A stretch of DNA of 64,000 nucleotides from Dokdonella koreensis DS-123 (lineage in GTDB: Bacteria > Pseudomonadota > Gammaproteobacteria > Xanthomonadales > Rhodanobacteraceae): positions 3,700,686 through 3,764,685 of the forward strand of contig NZ_CP015249.1 of assembly GCF_001632775.1 (NCBI RefSeq), read 5' to 3'. Shown piece after piece: positions 58,503-64,000 of the stretch. Within the stretch, counting starts at the first letter, position 1, and each line of letters opens with the position of its first letter. Under the pieces are notes generated by a model that saw only the letters and a program-made list of their open reading frames with translations, was not told the origin of the DNA and searched no databases. Made by a program: the position numbers and the translations under genes.

Positions 58503-59783
58503 ATGGCGACACCCGCAGGCAACTCGCCGCGGCGCGTGCTGTTCGCGAGCCTGATCGGCACGACGATCGAGTTCTTCGATTTCTACATCTACGCAACGGC
58601 CGCGGTGCTGGTGTTCCCGCAGCTGTTCTTCCCGTCCGGCGACCCGGCCTCGGCCACCCTGCAGTCGCTGGCGACCTTCGCCCTGGCCTTCTTCGCGCGG
58701 CCGATCGGCTCGGCGCTGTTCGGGCACTTCGGCGACCGCATCGGCCGCAAGGCCACCCTGGTCGCCGCCCTGCTGACGATGGGCGGCTCGACCGTGCTGA
58801 TCGGCCTGCTGCCGACCTACGCCTCGATCGGCCTGCTGGCGCCGGCCCTGCTGGCGCTGTGCCGGTTCGGCCAAGGGCTGGGCCTCGGCGGCGAATGGGG
58901 CGGTGCCGTGCTGCTGGCCACCGAGAACGCCCCGCCCGGCCGCCAGGCCTGGTACGGCATGTTCCCGCAGCTCGGCGCGCCGATCGGCTTCCTCTGCTCG
59001 ACCGGCGTATTCCTGCTGCTGACCGCGTGGCTGGACGAGGCGCAGTTCCTCGCCTGGGGCTGGCGCATCCCGTTCCTGGCGAGCGCGCTGCTGGTGTTCG
59101 TCGGCCTCTACGTCCGCCTCAGGCTGACCGAGACGCCGGCGTTCCGCGCCGCGATCGCCAACGAGGAGCGCGTGCGCCTGCCGATGGCCACCGTGCTGGC
59201 GCAGCACCCGCTGGCGCTGGTGCTCGGCACCTTCGCGGCCACCGCCACCTTCGTGCTGTTCTACCTGATGACGGTCTTCGCGCTCAGCTGGGGCACCTCG
59301 GCTCTCGGCTACCAGCGCGAGCAGTTCCTGCTGCTGCAGATGGTCGGCGTGCTGTTCTTCGCCGCGACGATCCCGCTGTCGGCGGTGGCCGCCGACCGGC
59401 GCGGCCGCCGCGCGGTGCTGATCGGCGCCACGGTCGCGATCGGTGCCTACGGCCTGGCCTTCGCGCCGCTGTTCGGCGCCGGCAGCCCGGCCGGCGTGCT
59501 GGCGTTCCTGGCGATCGGCCTGGGCCTGATGGGGCTCACCTACGGCCCGCTCGGCACCGCACTGGCGGAGCTGTTCCCGACCGCGGTGCGCTACACCGGC
59601 GCCTCGCTGACCTTCAACCTCGCCGGCATCGTCGGTGCCTCGCTGGCGCCGTACATCGCCACCTGGCTGGCCGGCCACCACGGCCTCGCCTGGGTCGGCT
59701 ACTACCTGTCGGCCGCCGCGGCGGTGTCGCTGGCCGCATTGCTGGCGATGCGGCCGCCAGGCGGCAGCCCCGCCGGCCGCTGA
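58503..59783 (+). CDS. MFS transporter, metabolite:H+ symporter (MHS) family
   Basis: 426-residue inner-membrane symporter of the MHS group (ProP, KgtP, ShiA relatives). The N-terminal FASLIGTTIEFFDFYIYATA (first helix) and HFGDRIGRKATLVAALL (motif A, about residue 77) are diagnostic, as is RFGQGLGLGGEWGGAVLLATE (about 118). About 12 helices are expected. GGAGGGGG lies before the ATG. Substrates in the family are organic acids, betaine, proline or shikimate. None can be chosen here. The downstream small exported protein begins three bases after the stop. Confidence 0.92.
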   Translation: MATPAGNSPRRVLFASLIGTTIEFFDFYIYATAAVLVFPQLFFPSGDPASATLQSLATFALAFFARPIGSALFGHFGDRIGRKATLVAALLTMGGSTVLIGLLPTYASIGLLAPALLALCRFGQGLGLGGEWGGAVLLATENAPPGRQAWYGMFPQLGAPIGFLCSTGVFLLLTAWLDEAQFLAWGWRIPFLASALLVFVGLYVRLRLTETPAFRAAIANEERVRLPMATVLAQHPLALVLGTFAATATFVLFYLMTVFALSWGTSALGYQREQFLLLQMVGVLFFAATIPLSAVAADRRGRRAVLIGATVAIGAYGLAFAPLFGAGSPAGVLAFLAIGLGLMGLTYGPLGTALAELFPTAVRYTGASLTFNLAGIVGASLAPYIATWLAGHHGLAWVGYYLSAAAAVSLAALLAMRPPGGSPAGR

Positions 59784-59786
59784 CCG

Positions 59787-60419
59787 ATGCCCACCGGGAT
59801 CCGCCGCCGCGCAGCGCCGGCATCCCGGCCCGGCGGCGGCGTGTCCGCGATCACGCGCGGGACCTGGCGCTGCATTGCCTTCTTCGTGGCGGCCATCGCC
59901 GCGCTGCCGGCACCGGCCGCCGAACCCGCATCGGTCCGCGACTTCGACAACCCGCAGGTGGGGCGCATCCAGCTGCAGGTGCCGCCCGACTGGCTCGCCT
60001 ACGAACGCCAGGACGGCGCCGGCACCACCTTCGTGCGGCTGCTGCCGCCCGATTCGCGCCGCTTCGGCCTGGAGATCCAGGTCAACACCCGCGAACGCCT
60101 CGGGCTGCCGGCGCTGACCGTGGATGGCCTTCCGGGCTACCTGGTCAGCCGCCTGTCCGGCCTGCTGCCGCGGTTCCTCGAGACCGCGGTGGCGCCGGTG
60201 CGCTTCGGTCCGGCCGGCGACGGCGCCTATGCGCGCCTGACCGACCGCCACCCGCGCCAGGGCGAGTTCCTGTTCCTGACGCGCGGCGTCCGGCTCGACG
60301 GCGAGGCCGTCATCGTCTTCACGCTGTATTCGAGCGACCACGACGCCAGCGTGCTGACGCCGGTGCTGGCCGTGGCGGCGAGCGTGACGATCGTGCGGCC
60401 GGTCAGCGCCGGCCGCTGA
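59787..60419 (+). CDS. Exported protein of unknown function
   Basis: 210 residues with a basic N-region and a signal peptide that ends near residue 45 (ALPAPAAEP). The mature part (about 165 residues) has regular beta-like stretches (RIQLQVPPDWLAYER, RLLPPDSRRFGLEIQVN, EFLFLTRGVRLDGEAVIVFT) and no Cys. I do not recognise the family. The layout resembles small periplasmic lipocalin- or PsbP-like domains, but that is only a guess. The gene starts three bases after the MFS gene and so is probably co-transcribed. Its last 17 bases overlap the convergent GT4 gene. Confidence 0.75.
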   Translation: MPTGIRRRAAPASRPGGGVSAITRGTWRCIAFFVAAIAALPAPAAEPASVRDFDNPQVGRIQLQVPPDWLAYERQDGAGTTFVRLLPPDSRRFGLEIQVNTRERLGLPALTVDGLPGYLVSRLSGLLPRFLETAVAPVRFGPAGDGAYARLTDRHPRQGEFLFLTRGVRLDGEAVIVFTLYSSDHDASVLTPVLAVAASVTIVRPVSAGR

Positions 60420-61554
60420 CGCCGGCGATGACCTCGGTGTAGAGATCGAGGAACTGCGCGGCGGAACGGTCGAGCGTGAAGCGGGCCTCCCAGCGCGCAC
60501 GGCCGGCCGCGCCGAGCCGGTCGCGACGCGCCGGATCGCCGCCGAGCAGCGCGATCGCCGCAGCCAGGTCCCCGGCGTCGCCCGGGGCCACGCGCAGGCC
60601 GGCGTCGTCGCCGACCACGCTGGCGATACCCGAGCCCGGCACGTCGCTGGCGATCACCGCACGGCCGGCCCGCATCGCTTCCAGCAGCACCACGCCGAAC
60701 GCCTCGCCGCGGTCCAGCGACGGCAGCACCACGGCATCGGCCGCCACATAGGCCGCCGCCAGCACGGCATCGTCGACGGCACCGGCGAAGCGCACGCGCG
60801 CGGCAATGCCGAGCCGGTCGGCCAGCGCGGCCAGGCGCGGCGCTTCCTCGCCCTGGCCGATCAGCACCAGGCCGGCAGCGGGCGTCCGCGCCAAGGCGGC
60901 CAGCAGCACGTCGAACCCCTTGTAGGCGCTGAAGCGCCCCACCGCCAGCAGCCGCAGGCCGGTCCCGGCCGGCCAGTCCGGCGGTGCCGCGGCCACGGCC
61001 GGCGCCGGGCCGATGCCGAGCGGGATCGCCCGCGTCTTCGCCCGCCACGGTGCCAGCGCCCGGCTCGCCGCGCCGTAGGCTTCGGATGTGGTCACGACGG
61101 CGGCGGCGCGGCGCAGCAGCGCCTGCTCGAACGGGCGATAGACGCGGTAGGCCGCACGCAGGCGCCAGTCCGGCGTATCGGTCGGCACCTCCGCGTGCCA
61201 GTGCACCACCCAGGGCAGCCGCCGCGCCGCCGGGCTGGTCAACGCCCAGAACGCCGACGGGTTCGGCAGGTGCAGGTGCAGGACGTCCGGCCGGAAGCTG
61301 CGCAGCAGGCGCGCCAGGTGCAGTGCGAAAGCGGGGCTGAGCGGCGTGTAGAGCGGCGCGGCCAGACAGCCGGCACGCACCACCTCGATACCGTCGACCG
61401 TGGCCGATTCGGCGTACCGGCGACCGGCCGGCTGGTGTACCAGCGCGGCGGCCGCGTGGCCGCGGTCGCGCATCCATTCGGCCAGGTCCTGCGTGCAGCG
61501 CTCGATGCCGCCGCGCTGCGGTGCGTAGTACTTGCCGACGTGCAGGATGCGCAT
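60403..61554 (-). CDS. Glycosyltransferase family 4
   Basis: 383-residue GT-B fold glycosyltransferase. The N-terminal Rossmann part opens with MRILHVGKYYAPQRGGIERC and contains PDVLHLHLPNPSAFWAL. The C-terminal nucleotide-sugar-binding part has LLAVGRFSAYKGFDVLLAAL (about residues 228-247) and DRGEAFGVVLLEAMRAGRAV with the EX7E pattern (about 283-302). It transfers a sugar from a nucleotide sugar to a lipid-linked acceptor or another sugar. It is the third gene in an apparent operon after a GT2 and a DUF2304 gene, with 39 bases between it and the latter. Confidence 0.92.
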   Translation of the reverse strand: MRILHVGKYYAPQRGGIERCTQDLAEWMRDRGHAAAALVHQPAGRRYAESATVDGIEVVRAGCLAAPLYTPLSPAFALHLARLLRSFRPDVLHLHLPNPSAFWALTSPAARRLPWVVHWHAEVPTDTPDWRLRAAYRVYRPFEQALLRRAAAVVTTSEAYGAASRALAPWRAKTRAIPLGIGPAPAVAAAPPDWPAGTGLRLLAVGRFSAYKGFDVLLAALARTPAAGLVLIGQGEEAPRLAALADRLGIAARVRFAGAVDDAVLAAAYVAADAVVLPSLDRGEAFGVVLLEAMRAGRAVIASDVPGSGIASVVGDDAGLRVAPGDAGDLAAAIALLGGDPARRDRLGAAGRARWEARFTLDRSAAQFLDLYTEVIAGVSGRR

Positions 61555-61593
61555 GGCGGCCTCAGCAGGACGGCGCCACGGCGCGCCGGACGC

Positions 61594-61977
61594 TCATTCG
61601 TCGTCGGAGACGAGGTCGAGGTCGCCTTCGGGCAGCTTGTAGCCGACCCGGTCCAGCTCCCGCTCGAGGATCGCCAGCTTCTGCGTCAACCGCCGCAGCT
61701 GCCGCTCCTGGCGCGAGCGCTCGATGTCGAGCTTGAGCAGGCGCAGCAGCACGAACGACAGGCCGATGATGATCGGCAGCACCGGCGCGTAGCTGATGCC
61801 GGTCGCGCGGCCGAGCCAGCCGACCAGGGCGGGAAACAGGCCGAGCACCAGCGTCGCCAGCGCCACGCCCAGCCACCAGACCGCATAGGGACCGTGCAGG
61901 TGGTCGCGCCGGACCAGGTAGAGGATCGCCAGTGCCAGGCCGATGCCGATGATGCCGGCGGTGAGCTGGGCGTTCAT
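61594..61977 (-). CDS. DUF2304 membrane protein
   Basis: 127 residues with three helices (about 5-22, 32-52, 67-85) and a cytosolic coiled-coil tail (RSRQERQLRRLTQKLAILERELDRV), ending in acidic residues. This is the normal DUF2304 layout. The family has no established function but lies next to polyprenyl-phosphate-type GT2 enzymes in many polysaccharide clusters. The start overlaps the GT2 stop by four bases. Confidence 0.87.
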   Translation of the reverse strand: MNAQLTAGIIGIGLALAILYLVRRDHLHGPYAVWWLGVALATLVLGLFPALVGWLGRATGISYAPVLPIIIGLSFVLLRLLKLDIERSRQERQLRRLTQKLAILERELDRVGYKLPEGDLDLVSDDE

Positions 61978-62708
61978 CGCCGCGCGCTCCCGGCGGGCGC
62001 CTGCCGCGGCGCACGGCGGCCGGCGTCGAAGCGCGCCAGGCACAGCACCGTCGTGTTGATCATGTAGCGCAGCACCACCCACCAGGACGCGAACACGCGC
62101 GAATGACCGTTGCAGCGCGGCCGCATCGGCGTGGGCACCTCGGCGATCGTGCGGCCTTCGCGCGCCAGCAGCATCAGCACGCCGACGTCCTGGAAGTCGA
62201 GCAGGCTCGCCTCGGGCGAGGCCAGGCGCGCCACCGCGCGGCGGTGGTAGAGCCGCAGGCCCGAGGTGAAATCACGCAGCGGCAGGCCGGTCAGCACGCG
62301 CAGGTAGTGCCAGGCGACGCGCTTGGGCCGGCTGAGCCGCTCGGTGCAGGTGCCGATCACCACGTCCGCTCCGCTGCGCGCCTGTTCGCCGAACAGCGCC
62401 GGCAGCGAGGACGGCAGGTGCTGGCCGTCCGCATCCAGGGTCACCACGCCGCCGTAGCCGCGCCGCAAGGCGTAGCGGATGCCGGCCTGGGTCGCCCCCC
62501 AGGCACCCAGCCCGATCGGCAGGACCAGCACCTCGGCGCCCGCCGCGCGGGCCGCCTCGGCGGTACCGTCGTCGCCGGCGTCGTCCACCACCAGCACGTC
62601 GCAGCCGAGCACCTGGCGGACGCCGCGCACGACTTCGCCCACCGTGGCCGCCTCGTTACGGGCGGGCATGACGGCCAGGCAATCGCGCGGATTCAAGGGC
62701 GGACGCAT
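61974..62708 (-). CDS. Glycosyltransferase family 2 (DPM1-like)
   Basis: 244-residue GT-A enzyme of the dolichol/polyprenyl-phosphate-sugar synthase type. Motifs: VMPARNEAATVGEVV (about 13-27), VLVVDDAGDDGTAEAA, and GGVVTLDADGQH with DxD (about 85-96). Then comes RLSRPKRVAWHYLRVLTGLPL and DFTSGLRLYHRRAV, the conserved acceptor-side region. It probably makes an undecaprenyl-phosphate-linked sugar for the neighbouring GT4. It is the first gene of GT2-DUF2304-GT4. Confidence 0.92.
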   Translation of the reverse strand: MRPPLNPRDCLAVMPARNEAATVGEVVRGVRQVLGCDVLVVDDAGDDGTAEAARAAGAEVLVLPIGLGAWGATQAGIRYALRRGYGGVVTLDADGQHLPSSLPALFGEQARSGADVVIGTCTERLSRPKRVAWHYLRVLTGLPLRDFTSGLRLYHRRAVARLASPEASLLDFQDVGVLMLLAREGRTIAEVPTPMRPRCNGHSRVFASWWVVLRYMINTTVLCLARFDAGRRAPRQAPAGSARR

Positions 62709-62783
62709 CGGGATCGGGGCGGGCCCGGCGAGAAAGGACCGCGATTCTCGGCAGTCACGCAAGCCGCTGTCAACCGCGGGCCC

Positions 62784-62814
62784 GCCGGAAACCGCGTAAC
62801 GGCGCGGTTCCGGC
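62784..62814 (-). terminator. Strong hairpin between the ABC and glycosyltransferase operons
   Basis: GCCGGAAACCGCG (62784-62796) pairs with CGCGGTTCCGGC (62803-62814) in 12 base pairs with one bulged A and a six-base loop. It lies 14 bases after the minus-strand stop of the permease gene. It has no T-run, but its position suits termination of the ABC operon before the GT2 start. Confidence 0.55.
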
Positions 62815-62828
62815 CCGCCCGGCGCCGC

Positions 62829-63632
62829 TCAGCTGACGCTCTCGGCGCTGTAGCGCGCCAGCAGGCCGCTGCGCACCGCGCGGCGATGGATATGGACGAA
62901 GAACGCATAGGCCGCCAGCACCTCCAGCACCGCCAGCCCCAGCGCCCAGGCCAGGGTCTGGGCCGGAAACGGCTGGCCGGCGAGGATCGCCCGCATCCCC
63001 TCGAACACGTAGGCCGGCGGCAGCAGGTGGGCGACCCACTGCATCCACGCCGGCAGGATCGACAGCGGATAGAACACCGCCGCGAACGGCGACAGCAGCG
63101 CCGGGATCGGCCAGATCAGCCATTCGGACGCCGGTCCCAGCCGCAGCACGATCGCGCTGGCCAGGATCCCCAGCCCCACGCCGAACAGCAGCAGGACCAG
63201 CAGGAACGGCACGAAGGCCAGCCCGTAGGCGAAGAACGACAGGCCGAACACCCCGGTCGCCAGCGCCAGCATGACCGCCAGGCTGATCGCGCCGGTCGCC
63301 AGGCTGGTCAGCACCAGGCCGGTCACGTATTCGGAGATCGCCAGCGGTGTCGCGAACAGGTTCAGGAGGTTGCGCGCCCAGATGTCCTCGAAGAACGCGG
63401 TCGTCACGCCGTGCATGATGCGGCCGAAGAAATTCCACAGCAGCACCGCGCCGAGCAGACCGAGCGCCAACGCCGGCCCGGCATCCGACAGCGTGGCCAG
63501 GTAGCGCGTGATGAAGCCCCACAGCACGATGTCGATCGCGCTCCAGGCGAAGGCCGGCACCAGCCGGGTCGGGCTGGCGCGCATCAGGTAGAACTGGCGC
63601 AGCACGATCGCGCCGACACGACGCAGTTTCAT
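62829..63632 (-). CDS. ABC-2 type exporter permease
   Basis: 267-residue integral membrane protein with six helices, typical of ABC-2 permeases. The N-terminal amphipathic KLRRVGAIVLRQFYLMRASP and the loop WNFFGRIMHGVTTAFFEDIWARNLLNLFATPLAISEY fit the family. The conserved C-terminal region has LSILPAWMQWVAHLLPPAYVFEGMR. It exports a polymer, lipid or drug together with the ATPase encoded just upstream (four-base ATGA overlap). The substrate is unknown, although the adjacent glycosyltransferases would fit a lipid-linked glycan. Confidence 0.92.
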   Translation of the reverse strand: MKLRRVGAIVLRQFYLMRASPTRLVPAFAWSAIDIVLWGFITRYLATLSDAGPALALGLLGAVLLWNFFGRIMHGVTTAFFEDIWARNLLNLFATPLAISEYVTGLVLTSLATGAISLAVMLALATGVFGLSFFAYGLAFVPFLLVLLLFGVGLGILASAIVLRLGPASEWLIWPIPALLSPFAAVFYPLSILPAWMQWVAHLLPPAYVFEGMRAILAGQPFPAQTLAWALGLAVLEVLAAYAFFVHIHRRAVRSGLLARYSAESVS

Positions 63633-64000
63633 CGCTCCCCCTCGGCCGCCAGCGGCTGGCGCGCCAGGCGGATGAACAGCGCGTCCAGCGAATCGGCACC
63701 GTGCTGGTGCGGCAGCGTGCGCGGATCGCCTTCCAGCAGGATGCGCCCCTGCGCCAGGAACAGCACGCGGTCGCAGACTGCCTGCACCTCGTGCATGTTG
63801 TGCGAGGTCCACAGGATGCCGCCACGACCACGGTCGGCGATGCCGCGGATCAGTGCGCGCAGGTCCTGGGCCGTCGCCGGGTCCAGCGAGGCGGTCGGCT
63901 CGTCCAGCAGCAGCAGGACCGGATCGTTGAGTACCGCCTTGGCCAGGCCCACACGCGTCTGCTCGCCCGAGGACAGCAGACCGCAGCGCGTGTCGGCGAA
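63629..64000 (-). CDS. ABC transporter ATP-binding protein (partial, 5' end beyond window)
   Basis: The last 123 codons of an ABC ATPase are visible. The reading frame runs open to the window edge (FADTRCGLLSSGEQTRVGLA), so the N-terminal Walker A part lies outside. Present are the signature LSSGEQTRVGLAKAVL, Walker B VLLLLDEPTASLDP and the switch His region ILWTSHNMHEVQAVCDRV. It overlaps the permease start by four bases and forms the exporter with it. Confidence 0.93.
   Translation of the reverse strand, partial: FADTRCGLLSSGEQTRVGLAKAVLNDPVLLLLDEPTASLDPATAQDLRALIRGIADRGRGGILWTSHNMHEVQAVCDRVLFLAQGRILLEGDPRTLPHQHGADSLDALFIRLARQPLAAEGER

Overview
The window is about 70% GC and gene-dense, and it looks like chromosomal DNA of a gammaproteobacterium of the order Lysobacterales (Xanthomonadales), probably Rhodanobacteraceae-like. 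This placement is an inference. It rests on the gene set (DUF1631 protein, PurE/PurK, CstA/YbdD, a lysine-rich HU-like protein, many Sec-secreted proteins with DUF11 and delta-60 repeats) and on codon use with almost exclusively G/C third positions. I see no rRNA, tRNA, CRISPR array, insertion sequence, phage or plasmid gene.

Positions 1-13 kb hold transport and housekeeping genes: a Tet-like MFS transporter, a secreted M28 peptidase, a tight corC-DUF4105-corA operon, cstA with ybdD, a GNAT acetyltransferase, an SRPBCC protein behind a strong leader hairpin, and a secreted S9 peptidase. Positions 13-21 kb carry a DUF1631 protein and a Trm112-like protein on the minus strand, then purE-purK with a PYROXD2-like flavoprotein, an exported alpha/beta hydrolase and an HU-like protein. 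Positions 21.6-30.6 kb contain a divergent beta-propeller phytase / TonB-dependent receptor pair, a CHAD protein, and a three-gene operon of an exported serine hydrolase, a LytS-type histidine kinase and a LytTR response regulator. A small basic, probably DNA-binding protein sits divergently behind a perfect palindrome.

Positions 30.6-57 kb are dominated by very large envelope or secreted proteins. They are an ExeM/NucH-type extracellular nuclease, a cyclic beta-1,2-glucan synthase (2826 aa), an RCC1/lamin-tail-domain protein with three 526-bp internal repeats, and a delta-60 beta-propeller protein. A solitary roadblock-like protein, a barnase/barstar pair, a YdeI-like protein and a glycine-zipper lipoprotein lie between them. 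Two of the giant proteins share an unnamed C-terminal domain that begins with an RD[DG]FE motif, and the delta-60 protein ends in the same motif. Positions 57-64 kb hold a cold-shock protein with a structured leader and a clear terminator, an MHS-type MFS transporter, a GT2-DUF2304-GT4 glycosylation operon and an ABC-2 exporter cut by the window edge.

The most notable points are the shared C-terminal domain and motif, a 13-bp palindrome found in two distant promoter regions, the phytase/TonB/CHAD phosphate neighbourhood, the serine hydrolase-two-component operon, and the recently homogenised lamin-tail repeats. Gene starts were moved from the longest open frame wherever a Shine-Dalgarno site, lipobox or gene overlap pointed to a better start.
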